Notes: a model not told the origin generated them from the sequence alone. Numbered from the stretch's first letter, positions 10,484 through 21,520 are shown. The stretch: 64,000 bases of DNA from Lathyrus oleraceus (GCF_024323335.1 NC_066581.1:456917197-456981196); one strand, 5' to 3'. Made by a program: numbers and translations.

Positions 10484-12090
10484 ATGTCTCAACATCCATC
10501 ATCATCTAGTTCAAAATCCTCTCACCATGCAAAGACTCCCTCCATGGAGTTTCTAGATGAAGACGTGTTGGACGTTACTCCACTTTGCGTGATACCAGGT
10601 GACACCTCAGGTCCCTCCTCCAAGGCTGGAGATGAGCAAGGTGATACCCCTGGTAAATCTTCTCTTCCAAAAGACATGCATTATGTTGATCGTGCCATTA
10701 GGAACCTAGTCACTAGGATTCTAAGTGAAGGGCATGAAGTCAAAGGGGTTTCTACCCCTCTGTCCAGAAGGACCCCTCACCTGAGGAGGAACCTCATGCT
10801 GATAAAGATGATAATTCGTCTAGATCAAAAAAGGAAGTTGCTGCTGAGGGGCTATGCTCTCTAGGTAAAACCCCACCTAGCAAGAAACCAACAAAAATGC
10901 CTCAGGAGAATATTATTGACCTAGAGGAAGAAAACTCTGAAGAAGAGGATGATCCTTTGGTCCATCTTGTTAAACCTAGTGTAGCTGAGAAACTGATAAC
11001 TAGGAAAGGGAAAAGTGTGGCTAAAATGAGAACAGCAAGAGTGAAAGGGGCTGCTGGTGTAGGACCCTCAAAATCCTGGAGAAAAGTTGGGGTTAGGAAA
11101 AGCAAAGAAAGAGACAGTTCTGACTCTGAGGAGGATGTCGAAGACGAAGTCCAAGACATCTCTCCTGCAAAAAGGAAGACTGTTCAGAAGTCTCCTGGCA
11201 AAGCTGCTGCTGTGCACCTAGACAATATCTCCTTTCATCTAGAAGATGGTGCTGCAAAATGGAAATTTGTCATTCAGAGGAGGATAGCTGTTGAAAGAGA
11301 GCTTGGAAAAGAGGCTGTAGAGGTAAAGGAAGTAATTGATTTGATCAAAAATGTTGGACTAATGAAGACTGTGGTAGCTCTACCCCAATGTTATGAGGGG
11401 TTGGTAAAAGAGTTCATTGTGAATATCCCTGAGGATATTTATGAAAAGAGCAGCAGGGAGTTCTGCAAGGTGTTTGTAAGGGGAAAATGTGTGAAATTCT
11501 CACCAAGTATTATCAACAAGTTCCTAGGAAGAGGAACTGATGGAGGAGTGGACCTAGAGACTACAAATAATGAGGTCTGTAGGGTTATTACAGCTGGCCA
11601 AGTTAAGGAATGGCCTAGTAGGAATCACTTATCAGCTGGCAAGCTCACTGTCAAATATGCCATCTTACACAAGATTGGTTCAGCCAACTGGGTGCCTACT
11701 AATCATATCTCTACCATCTCCATTGGTCTTGGAAGAATCATTCATGCAATTGGAATCAAGATAAACTATGACTTTGGAAAGTTTATATTTGATCAAACCA
11801 TCATACATGCCTCCACAAATGTTGTGAAGTTGCCCATTGCCTTCCCATCCATTATTTGTGGTATTATCTTGAGTCAACAACCAGGCATTCTCAATACAAG
11901 TGACATGCCAAGCAGAATAAAACCCCCTCTATCCATTCATTATAAGTTATTTGAGGGAAGTCATGTCAATGATGTTGTTATGACATCTGCCAGAAGGGAA
12001 CCTGCATCTCAAGGGAGCTTAATTGACCAACTAAAAGATACCTGCAAGGAATTGGAGAATGGTATAAGGGTGGCCAAGGCAAGAAAATAA
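10484..12090 (+). pseudogene. Envelope-like ORF of the SIRE/Maximus lineage, one frameshift
   Basis: The gene starts at ATG 10484 (MSQHPSSSSSKSSHHAK) with a Ser/Pro-rich acidic N-terminus. Near 10765 a one-base shift moves it to the frame that stays open to 12090 (397 codons from 10897). The second part has acidic and basic patches (EEENSEEEDDP, SKERDSSDSEEDVEDE) and then a globular region (WKFVIQRRIAVERELG, FVNIPEDIY-like, FCKVFVRGKCVKFSPSIINK) of the type annotated as a putative plant transposon protein or envelope-like protein. I see no convincing signal peptide or hydrophobic membrane segment, so an envelope role is by family name only. The stop at 12088 (TAA) may replace CAA, because coiled-coil coding continues after it. 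Confidence 0.75.
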
Positions 12091-13111
12091 GCTTTGGAAG
12101 TTCTTATCTGTAGCATGGAAAAGGAAGAAATGGAGAAGGATGCTAAGAATTCAGATGCAAAAGCCCAATCCAGTGTAGCTCTGAAAGCTCTGAAGACTCT
12201 GAAGGTGAAGGTGATACTTCTTCCTCTGATTGATGGTTCCCCCCCCCCCCCCTTCTGTATTGAAGACTGAAAGACTGTGTGAGGTGTGCTGTGAAGACAG
12301 TTGTGACTGTTTTTTTTGGGAAGTTGTTCTGCTGTTGTTGTATGGATGCTGAAGTTTTATTGTTTTTTTAAAAAAATGTGTAATTTGTGGCAGTCCTTAT
12401 TGATGCCTGTTTGTAATATTTTGGGATCTTAATGAGTTCCTTAGATTTATTCATTATCTCAGCTATCACAGCTGTGTATAATGATGGTTTGTACTGCTTA
12501 ACTGTTATGTTTTAACATGTTTAATGTTATAACATCTGTCCTGACATTCTCTGATGGACTAATTGACATTTATTTTGTCTAATTGGTCACCTTTGGTCAA
12601 TTTTGACTAAAAAGGGGGAGAAGTGTTAATGTGGAATGTGGAAGCATTTGTGGAGTGGTGAGTTGTATGTAGTTGAACTGAAGGACAACCATTATTGAAG
12701 GAAGTGCAAAGGTGTTAAAACAGAATGATGTTCTGTTTACAGATGTCAAAGAAGATGTCTAATATGGTGCACAGGTGTTGATGTTGAAGCAGATGTCAGA
12801 ATGACATTCTGGCTGGTACAGGTGCTGGAGTTACAGTAGTTGTTATTTGAAGTATGCACAGATTTAGGGGGAGAAGGAGTACCCTTGTGCATTTGTGTGT
12901 CTTACTAGTTGCATCCATAACTAGTAATTCTGTTTTTGTTGCACAGATTTAGGGGGAGGAGAAGTACCCTTGTGCATGTGTGTATTACTAGTAACTATAA
13001 GCTAGTAATTGTGTTGCTTCTGTTGTTGTTTAAACTATTGTTATGTTGTTTAACTGCTGATAGTTTACCTTGTGAACAAAAAGGACAGATATATGTTTTA
13101 GCCAAAATTTG
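12091..13111 (+). other. 3' noncoding region of the SIRE-type element with repeated PPT-like motifs
   Basis: It has no gene. There is a run of 14 C at 12239-12252 and three polypurine motifs before the true PPT: AAAAAGGGGGAGAAGTG (12609), GATTTAGGGGGAGAAGG (12861) and GATTTAGGGGGAGGAG (12946). The last two belong to an ~85-bp tandem duplication starting GCACAGATTTAG at 12856 and 12941. Confidence 0.7.
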
Positions 13112-13125
13112 CCAAAGGGGGAGTT
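13112..13125 (+). other. Polypurine tract of the SIRE-type element
   Basis: CCAAAGGGGGAGTT directly precedes the 3' LTR; plus-strand DNA synthesis would be primed here. Confidence 0.85.
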
Positions 13126-14347
13126 TGTTGATTCTTAATATTGGCAGCAATTTTGGTAAAACAAAGAGTGTTCACAAGATGTTATGTATGATGTCTTAAC
13201 ATAAGATATCCTATGTACCTGCTGGAGTTCAAGAACATGTTCATGTAGAATTGTTCCAGAATGTCATACACAAGGTCATGGCATCTGATATGGTATGTAC
13301 CTGCTGGAGCTCAAATGAAAGACATGCTCATGCAGGAGTGTTTCAAGATGTCATATACAAGGTCATGGCATCTGATATGGTTGTACCTGCTGGAAGTTAT
13401 AAAAAGAATTATTGAATTATGCAGGATTTTTCCAGGATGTCAGACTCGATGTCATGACATCCTGTACACAGAACATTCAGTATGAATGTCTGGTGTTTTG
13501 CGATTGCACAATTAATGGCAGTCTATGTATGATTGAAGATCTGATTAGTTGGCGCATTCAATCATGGATTACAACCTGATTTACTTATTTTCCAAGGAGA
13601 TCCAACCAACTGTTATAAAAAGATTTGATTGGAAAATAGATTTAGGGTTTTCAAGATGTCTAAGCCCAGCTGAAAGCTTCTATAAAAAGGGACTTAGAAA
13701 ACCTGTTTTAACACACAACCAATACTGAGCGAAATATAGAGAGAGAGAGCTAGGGTTTGTGTCTGTTTAGTCGTAAGACTTGTAAGCCATTCAAGTCATT
13801 TTTTGATGATTGAATTGGACTGATTTGTGGTTGTAATTTGTCACTCTAAAGCTGTTAAGCAAGAGTGTGTGTCTACTTGATCAAAGTTGTGAAGCAAGAT
13901 CAAGTGTGTGTCTTCTTGATCAAAGTTGTGAAGCAAGATCAAGAGTGTGTCTTCTTGATTGAAATTGTGAAGTAAAATCAAGAGTGTGTTATTGAAAAGT
14001 ATTTTCTTTTCTCAAGGGATTATTGTTTAAGATCACAGGTGTGATTGTAGGGAAGTGAGTGGGTTCTCATATCTAAGAGTGCTTAGGTAGAAATTGCACG
14101 GGTAGAGATTAGGTGAGAAAGACTGTAACTTGTTGAAGTGTACGGAGAGTCTTTGAACTGATTCTATTTTAGTGAATTTCCTTCCTGGCTTGGTAGCCCC
14201 CAGATGTAGGTGAGTTGGACCGAATGGGTTAACAATTGCTTGTGTATCTTCTACATTACTTTTCTATATCTTTCTTCTGTTAGTGTAATTCAGATATTAG
14301 TGTCGTGACATTACATTCGACATCTCATATCTGATACCAGAATTTCA
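13126..14347 (+). repeat. 3' LTR of the SIRE-type element
   Basis: It is a direct repeat of 6189-7409 with the same TGTTGATTC start, ending CAGAATTTCA. It is followed by the target duplication CAAGT (14348-14352) and then Ogre protease sequence. Confidence 0.95.
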
Positions 14348-14352
14348 CAAGT
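14348..14352. repeat. Right target site duplication (CAAGT)
   Basis: It pairs with CAGGT at 6184-6188, with one mismatch. Confidence 0.8.
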
Positions 14353-14899
14353 CATGGATATTCACCCATCGTATAGTTGTCTATTGGGCAGACCATGGAT
14401 TCATGAGGCAGGCGTCGTGACATCCACCCTACACCAGAAATTAAAGTTTGTCAAAAACAAGAAGTTGGTGGTGGTAGGGGAAGAAAAGGCTCTCCTGGTT
14501 AGCCATTTGTCTTCCTTTTCTTACATAGATGCTGAGGATGAAGTTGGAACGTCGTTCCAAGCTTTATATATTGCTGAGCCTATTAAGAAAGGAACTTCTT
14601 CATTTGTGTCCTATAAAGATGCTAAGTTGGCCATTGAGCATGGTACAACTACTGGATTGGGGACAAATGATTAAGCTGGAAGACAACAAATCCCGGGCTG
14701 GCATAGGGTACTCTTCTGGCGTCTTCAACAAGCAAGGGTTGTTCAAGAGTGGTGGATTCATGCACACTGGTCAAGATGAGGAAGTTGCTGCCATTCTGGA
14801 AGAGGATGCAGAGGAAGATTCTGGCAACTTTGTCATCCCTGGAGGGGTCTGTAATAATTGGGTCGCTGTTGATGTTCCAACAGTTATCCATAAGTCAAA
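14353..14899 (+). pseudogene. Ogre I protease, 3' part and linker to the intron
   Basis: MDIHPSYSCLLGRPWIH (from 14354) is the C-terminal protease block of Ogre/Tat pol and continues the frame broken at 6188. An acidic linker follows. A one-base shift near 14650 moves reading from the first frame (stop 14674) to the frame 14664-14903 (KSRAGIGYSSGVFNKQG). The exon appears to end at 14899, with a splice donor just before the in-frame stop. Confidence 0.8.
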
Positions 14900-15163
14900 G
14901 TAATGTTCATTGTGTTTAAAAACCCTCCTCCCATGCCAAAAGGAGGAGTGATGACATTGTTGGCTCATAAATACAATGATATTTTCATTCAATAAATTCA
15001 TGTTAAATGTTTGTTTTTCCAATTATTTTCCCTTTTCGCTTTTGCATGAAATTGGTGATCACATAAAACCCTAAAAATAAGAATAAAAACGATCTTTTCA
15101 TCTACATAATGATTTGCCTTGTTTGAATTCTAAAATCTCTTTGTATCCAAAATCATTATGCAG
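14900..15163 (+). other. Candidate Ogre intron between protease and RT
   Basis: The donor is AAA|GTAATG (GT at 14900-14901) and the acceptor ATTATGCAG|GTTG (AG at 15162-15163), after a T/C-rich stretch. The segment has stops in frame, but joining 14899 to 15164 keeps the protease and RT exons in the same frame (phase 2). Introns at this place are established for legume Ogre elements and make Pol depend on splicing. CTCCTCC (14925) pairs with GGAGGAG (14942) to form a hairpin shortly after the donor. Confidence 0.72.
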
Positions 15164-17405
15164 GTTGATCAAACCCATTGAACATAATGATCCAAAACCA
15201 TCTCCCAACTTTGAGTTTCCTGTATTTGAGGCAGAAGAAGATGATGTTGAAGAGATTCCTGATGAGATCACCCGTCTACTTGAGCACGAAGAGAAGATCA
15301 TTTAGCCGCATCTTGAGAATCTGGAAACGGTCAACTTGGGGTCTGAAGATTATGTGAGAGAAGTAAAGATTAGGGCACTTCTGGAAGAATCTGTTAAGAA
15401 GGGGTTGATTGAGTTGCTACGAGAATATGTCGACGTCTTTGCCTGGTCATATGAAGACATGCCTGGTCTGGATAGTGATATCGTGCAACATTTCCTGCCT
15501 TTAAAGCCTGAGTGTGTGCCCGTGAAGCAGAAGCTCAGAAGAACTCATCCTGATATGGCAGTGAAGATCAAAGAGGAAGTTCAGAAGCAAATTGATGCGG
15601 GGTTTATGGTGACTTCTACATGTCCTCAATGGGTGGCCAATATTGTGCCTATGCCTAAGGAAGATGGAAAAGTCCGAATGTGTGTAGACTATAGAGACTT
15701 GAATAAAACTAGTCCGAAAGATGATTTTCCTCTACCTCATATTGGTATGTTGGTAGATAATACACCTAAATTCAATGTCTTCTCGTTTATGGACGGATTT
15801 TCCGGATATAATCAAATTAAGATGGCACCCGAGGATATGGAGAAGACAACATTCATCACACCTTGGGGAACATTCTGTTATCGAGTGATACCCTTCGGTT
15901 TGAAGAATGTCGGTGCCACGTACCAACGAGCTATGACTACCTTGTTTCATGATATGATGCACAAGGAGATCGAGGTATATGTTGATGATATGATTGCAAA
16001 GTCAAGAACGGAAGTTGAACAGGTAGAACACTTGTTGAAGCTTTTTCATCGTTTGAGGAAGTATAAACTTCGTCTAAATCCTAACACGTGTACATTTGGA
16101 GTCCGTTCCGGCAAGTTATTAGGCTTTATCGTCAGCGAGAGAGGTATTAAGGTTGATCCCGCCAAGGTCAAAGCAATACAAGAGATTCATGCGCCCAAAA
16201 CTGAGAAGCAAGTCCGAGGTTTTCTTGGCCGCTTGAATTATATTTCCAGATTTATATCCCACATGACTGCCACATGTGCGCCGATATTCAAGCTCCTCTG
16301 GAAAGATCAGTCTCATGATTGGACCGAGGATTGCCAAAAGGCCTTTGACAGTATCAAAGAGTATTTGTCTGAGCCTTCGATTCTGTCTCCGCCTGTGGAA
16401 GGGAGACCATTGATTATGTATCTGACTGTGCTTGAAGACTCAATGGGTTGTGTCCTTGGTCATCAAGACGAATCGGGAAAAAAAGAGTATGTTATCTACT
16501 ACCTCGGTAAGAAGTTCACTGATTGTGAGTCTCGATACTCAACGCTTGAGAAGACATGTTGTGCTTTGGCTTGGGCTGCTAAGTGCTTACGCCAGTATAT
16601 GTTGAATCATACGACTTGGTTGATATTCAAAATGGATCCAATCAAGTATATCTTTGAGAAGCCTGCTTTAACTGGGAGGATTTCCCGTTGGCAGATGTTG
16701 TTGTCTGAGTATGATATTGAGTATCGAGCTCAGAAAGCTGTTAAAGGTAGTATCTTGGCTGACCCCTTGGCACATCAACCAATTGAGGATTATCAGTCAG
16801 TTCGGTATGACTTCCCAGATGAGGAGATTCTGTATTTGAAAATGAAAGATTGCGATGAGCCTACGCTCGATGAAGGGCCAGAGCCTGGTTCCCGATGGAG
16901 TATGGTGTTTGATGGTGCTGTAAATCAATATGGAAATGGTATTGGGGCAGTGATTATTACTCCTCAGGACACACATTTTCCTTTTACAGCAAGGCTAACT
17001 TTCAAATGCACAAATAATATGGCTGAGTATGAGGCCTGTATTATGGGATTGGAAGAATGTATTGATCTTAGGATCAAACATCTTGATGTTTATGGTGATT
17101 CGGCTTTTGTTGTTAATCAGATTAAGGGTGAATGGGAGACAAATCAGCCTGGCCTCATCCCATATAGAGACTATGCGAGGAGGATTTCAACGTTCTTTAC
17201 TGAAGTTGACTTCCATCATATTCCTCGAGATGAGAATCAGATGGCAGATGCACTTGCTACACTTGCTTCAATGATTGTGGTTACACTTTGGAATGAGGTT
17301 CCCAATATCACTGTGATGCGCTTGGACAGACCAGCTTATGTATTTGCAGTAGAGGAGGTGCAAGATGACAAGCCATGGTATTGTGATATCAAGTGCTTTC
17401 TTTAG
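15164..17405 (+). pseudogene. Ogre I reverse transcriptase with two RNase H domains, nearly intact
   Basis: This makes DNA from the element RNA and removes the RNA strand. One frame is open except for a TAG at 15303-15305 (the Ogre III copy has Q here) and the TAG at 17403-17405, after which the same frame continues into integrase. RT blocks: NIVPMPKEDGKVRMCVDYRD, DGFSGYNQI and the catalytic YVDD at 15977-15988. The first RNase H (about 16400-16780) includes YLTVLEDSMGCVLG and ISRWQMLLSEYDIEY. The second, archaeal-type RNase H (about 16890-17290) has its four acidic residues: VFDGAVNQYGNG, MAEYEACIMGLE, VYGDSAFVV and DENQMADALATL. Dual RNase H is typical of the Tat/Ogre lineage. Confidence 0.9.
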
Positions 17406-18622
17406 AATCAGATTTACCCACCTGGAGCATCTGTGAAAGATAGGAAAACTTTAAGAAGATTATCAGGCAGTTTCTACCTCAATGGTGAAGTGCTTTACAA
17501 GAGGAATTTTGACATGGTTTTGCTCAGATGCGTGGATAGACACGAAGCAGGCCTGTTAATGACTGAGGTCCATGAGGGTTCATTTGGTACTCATTCCAAT
17601 GGACATATCATGGCTAGAAAGATGTTGAGAGCAGGCTACTATTGGCTGACAATGGAGTCTGACTGTTACAAATATGTAAAGAAATGCCATAAGTGTCATA
17701 TTTATGCGGATAAGATTCATATTCCCCCGACACTTCTGAATGTGATTTCATCACCATGGCCTTTCTCCATGTGGGGAATTGACATGATTGGCATGATAGA
17801 GCCGAAAGCGTCGAACGGTCACAGATTTATTCTTGTAGCAATTGATTACTTCACCAAATGGGTCGAAGCGGCGTCATATGCAAACGTAACCAGGCAGGTG
17901 GTTGTGAAGTTTATCAAGAATCAACTCATATGCCGTTATGGTATGCCGGATAAGATCATTACTGACAATGGATCTAACTTGAACAACAAGATGATGAAAG
18001 AGTTGTGTAGCAAGTTCAAGATTGCACATCATAATTCTTCTCCTTATAGACCCAAGATGAATGGGGTTGTCGAAGCTGCTAACAAGAATATCAAAAAGAT
18101 TGTCCAGAAGATGGTTGTTATGTACAAAGATTGGCATGAGATGCTGCCATTTGCTTTGCATGGATATCGTACATATGTCCGCACTTCAACAGGGCAACCC
18201 CTTTTTCTCTTGTTTACGGCATGGAGGTTGTGCTCCCAGTAGAGGTGGAGATCCCATCAATGAGAGTCTTGATGGAAGCCAAGTTGACTGATGTTGAATG
18301 GGTTCAGAGTCGTTATGACCAACTGAATTCGATAGAAGAGAAGAGATTGATTGCCATGTGCCATGGTCAATTATATCAGCAAAGGATGAAGAAAGCCTTC
18401 GATAAGAAGGTCAAGCCTCGTGTGTTTCGAGAAGGTGACCTCGTGCTCAAGAAAGTCTTGTCTTTCACGCCCGATTCCAGGGGCAAGTGGACTCCAAACT
18501 ATGAAGGTCCATATGTTGTTAAGAGAGCCTTTTCAGGCGGTGCTTTGATACTTACAAATATGGATGGGGAGGATTTCACTCGTCCTGTAAATTCAAATGC
18601 AGTCAAGAAATACTTCGCCTAA
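17406..18622 (+). pseudogene. Ogre I integrase, one frameshift
   Basis: It inserts element DNA into the genome. The zinc-binding HHCC part is visible (VHEGSFGTHSNGH ... CHKC). The DDE core has D in GIDMIGMIEP, D in IITDNGSN and E in GVVEAANKN. A missing base near 18195, in the usual GATPF motif, breaks the frame: the first reading ends at 18242 and the correct C-terminus continues from 18221 in the next frame (MEVVLPVEVE ... VLSFTPDSRGKWTPNYEGPY), ending at TAA 18620-18622. Only the TAG at 17403 and this deletion inactivate it. Confidence 0.9.
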
Positions 18623-18642
18623 AAATAAAAACAGAATAGCTC

Positions 18643-18800
18643 GCTAAGTTGAAAACCTGAAAGGGCGGCTTAGGCAAAAATGAGTGTCTCGGTGGATTGA
18701 AACCCCGAAAGGGCGATCCAGGCAAAAGTTAGAGACATAAAAAAATGAATATATATCCCGCTAGATTGAGTATCTCACCCCGGGGCAATCTAGGCAAAAA
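18643..18800 (+). promoter_or_regulatory. Three tandem hairpins directly after Ogre integrase
   Basis: Unit 1: CTAAGTTG (18644-18651) pairs with CGGCTTAG (18666-18673), inner CCT/GGG with loop GAAA. Unit 2: TGGATTG (18693-18699) pairs with CGATCCA (18714-18720), inner CCC/GGG with loop GAAA. Unit 3: CTAGATTG (18761-18768) pairs with CAATCTAG (18786-18793), inner CCCCGGGG. Each is followed by GGCAAAA. The stem sequences differ between units but stay paired, which argues for selection on RNA or DNA structure. Confidence 0.65.
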
Positions 18801-21504
18801 TTAGGGATTTGGCAAGTAACTGCATCCTGACAAGACTTTGTTCTACAAACTATCATCTGTCAGAGATTCCCGCTCAGTCATCGTCAACTGAATCTTCAAA
18901 TACATCGGATTCAGAGTTGGTGGAGAAATGGTCATTATGTTAAATGTAGCCCTTTTCCAATATATATCACCAATTTCAAATTTGTAAAGATCTATGGAGT
19001 CTCGCCATTTGCAGACTACCATCCCATCAAATAAATTTGAGCCTTTATCCAATTCTTTGCACTCTTATTTGTTCTTGTTCAAAAAATGTTTTTCATGTTT
19101 TAATTGAGAAATATCGTTGTTTTAAATAAATAAATTTTTCATAATTTATTTTTAAACAAAGTGAACATTCATAATGACGAAAGGATATTTGGGACGTCTT
19201 CAGTGCTCTCCCAAAGATGGTATGATTCCCAACAAGGAAAGACATTTGTTCATAATCCCAGCATGATTGTATCCTCTTCCTTCAGAGCCTGTTTGTGTTT
19301 TCCTCCCGAGCAGAGTGGTGGATGAAGAGGTTTATCTTTCCTTCAGCGGAGTAATAATCATTCCTCCTCAGCAGATGGGATTTCATCAGTAATACAGTAT
19401 ATGGGGGTGACCCTGGAAACTTCTGTTTGGTGGTTGTTCCCCACGAAGTTCCATCTTCCCCTCTGATAATTTCCCCAGTAAGTTGCTCCCATGGTGGATT
19501 TTATCTGTGTGTTGATTCTGTCCCCAGCTGGAATGACTGATGTTCATTCCCCTGCAGAGATCTTTGGTTCCTGGTATCTTTTGCCCCATCAGATTGGATG
19601 TTCTCCAGTGGACCTGGCTTTCGCGCTCGGGATGTAGTACCGGATGTTTGTTTGTTAATTTGTGGACCTGGTCGAGATATGTCTGTTTTGTCAGCATTCA
19701 TCATACATAAATCGCGCATATATGCATAATTTTAACATTCAAATATTCATGTCGCATTATTTGCCATAAATAACTTTGTTTGTTGTCTCCTGCCATTCGG
19801 TGATACATATTTCACCAAGCAGATGTTTGTGTCTGATCTCCCCATGTAGAGTCAGCCCCATAAGCAGAAAGCGTCTATCCTTTCTTCCATATTCCCCACT
19901 GACTATGTCCTCATGGATGATTGTTGTTTCTGTTTCCTCCCAACACATATATTGGAATGGAGTTCCCCTTAAGTTATATCCTCATAGGGATGAGTTTTGT
20001 TTCATTGTGTCTCTCTAGTTGTTCCCAGATTGGCTTCTTGTGATTTTCCTTGCACTTCCCCGTGGTTTAGATGAATGATTACTCAGTAACCAGTAATTGT
20101 CCATCTTTTGCCTGACGGAGTCTGTGGTTTTCTACCCTCATACTGGTAGTTGTAAACCCTATTTTTACCCCTTTGCAGAGTTGACCTCATTTTGTTCATC
20201 CTAACCAATGGCGGTTACTCTTATGTGGTTTTCTATTTAGTATTGGTATATGTAATCCCCTCTTTGACAATTATCTTTATCCAATATTCAATATTGATAT
20301 TCCTTCACCTTTTGAGTATATCTCCCAGTAACCGGTGATATATCTCCCGGATCATTGCCTTTGTAAATGTATCCCCGGCGGGTCATCTTTCATTTACCTT
20401 TGGTTGGTAATGATTGTTTCTCCCTTTGATTGGTCATCATTTTATACCTAGTATTCGGTATCCCGATGTCCTTTCTTTTCGGTCGATTTATCCTTTATTA
20501 ACCCAGTAACTGGTTGTGGGTAATCTTCCATGCGAGTATGTTATCTATGTTCTGACGGTAATAGATAATATATCTCATGCGCTCTTTGGTCGAAGTCTTT
20601 TGTTCTTCCCCAGTCGAGTAAGATTCGTATCCCCTTGTGCAGAGTCGAATTCCCATCCTGTAATCGAGTTTTCTTTTTAGCCCTCTTTTGGATGATGAGT
20701 GTCTTGGAAATATTCCCCAATTCACGCTTGGTCGGTCACCTATTATATGCCTAGTAACCGGTATCCCTGGTGTTCCTTCCCTTCTGCTCCTTATTATGAC
20801 TTTTCGTCCCCTGTGGAGTCAGATTTCCTGAGTCGAAATATACCTTTTTTAGGTCTTCCTCAGATGATTTTGGATGTTTGATATCTCTCACCCTCATACT
20901 GGTCTTAGAAATTCATTCCCCCTGAGCGTGTTGTTCTCTCACCCTTATACTGGTGTTTCGATCACATGTCTCATTGAGCTTATTACCCAGTAACCGGTAA
21001 TACCTCATCCTATTTTTTCCTCAGATGGGTCTTGTTTGGACATTTCTCTATGAAGTCCCTAAGTGGATTTCTCCCCATCTGAGTCCGGATTTTCATCCGA
21101 AGTATCCTTTGTGGATAGTTTTGTTGTATTGGCGTATTCCCTAATACATGCACCTTTGAGTAAGCTCGAGTCTTTCCATTGATTTATTTTCATGGAATTC
21201 TTCTCCTGTCTCTCAGCAAGTTCTAAGTTGTGACTTGCTCACGCATTTTTATTTCCTTTCTTATCCCCATTAGAGTCCCCAGAATCTCTGCCCCATTGAG
21301 TGTATTACTCATATGGATTGTCAGTTTCCCCGGATTTCTTTCCTCTTTGTGGACACATATCTCCATAGAGTATTATCTTTTGCATACATACATTTGTATC
21401 GTGAGGTCTCTTAGGGACCAAAATTTGTATCTTTGTTATTATTTAAGCCCATTCTACCTCGTTGAGACGAAGATTTTAACCTTCACTTCTCCAGCTAGAA
21501 TGAC
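18801..21504 (+). other. Ogre I 3' noncoding region with degenerate CAGTAACCGGTAAT repeats
   Basis: No gene is visible; open frames here are short and unlike known proteins. Scattered copies of a motif centred on ACCGGT occur at 20084 (CAGTAACCAGTAAT), 20324 (CCCAGTAACCGGTGATA), 20447, 20502, 20750 (CCTAGTAACCGGTAT) and 20986 (CCCAGTAACCGGTAAT). Related lines such as CCTCATACTGGT stand near 20138, 20888 and 20938. The corresponding Ogre V region (61758-63304) has its own array. Confidence 0.65.
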
Positions 21505-21520
21505 CTTAAATAGGGGCATC
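21505..21520 (+). other. Polypurine tract region of Ogre I
   Basis: CTTAAATAGGGGCATC directly precedes the LTR start TGTAAGACCCC at 21521. Ogre V has CTTAAATAGAAGCATC in the same place (minus strand, 61758-61773), which confirms the position. Confidence 0.7.

Larger units (their letters stand above)
6189..14347 (+). mobile_element. SIRE/Maximus-type Ty1/copia element, internally deleted, nested in Ogre I
   Basis: It has two LTRs (1221 and 1222 bp, TG...CA), an initiator-tRNA-Met type primer site, copia gag, a relic of gag-pre-integrase, the C-terminal end of RNase H, an envelope-like ORF, a polypurine tract and a 5-bp target duplication. The integrase core, RT and most of RNase H are missing, so it is non-autonomous. 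The envelope-like gene after pol and the SIRE-like gag place it in the SIRE/Maximus lineage. By eye, the first ~410 bases of the two LTRs differ at 10 positions, 9 of them transitions, so the insertion is moderately young and younger than Ogre I. Confidence 0.92.

Noticed and set aside
9815..10864. A new 349-codon protein gene
   Set aside because: The frame joins an RNase H remnant to the start of the envelope-like gene by chance; a codon-level look shows two relics.
19386..19719. Overlapping minus-strand open frames of 72 and 103 codons
   Set aside because: They are antisense in the Ogre noncoding tail, with no motif and no counterpart in the other tail.
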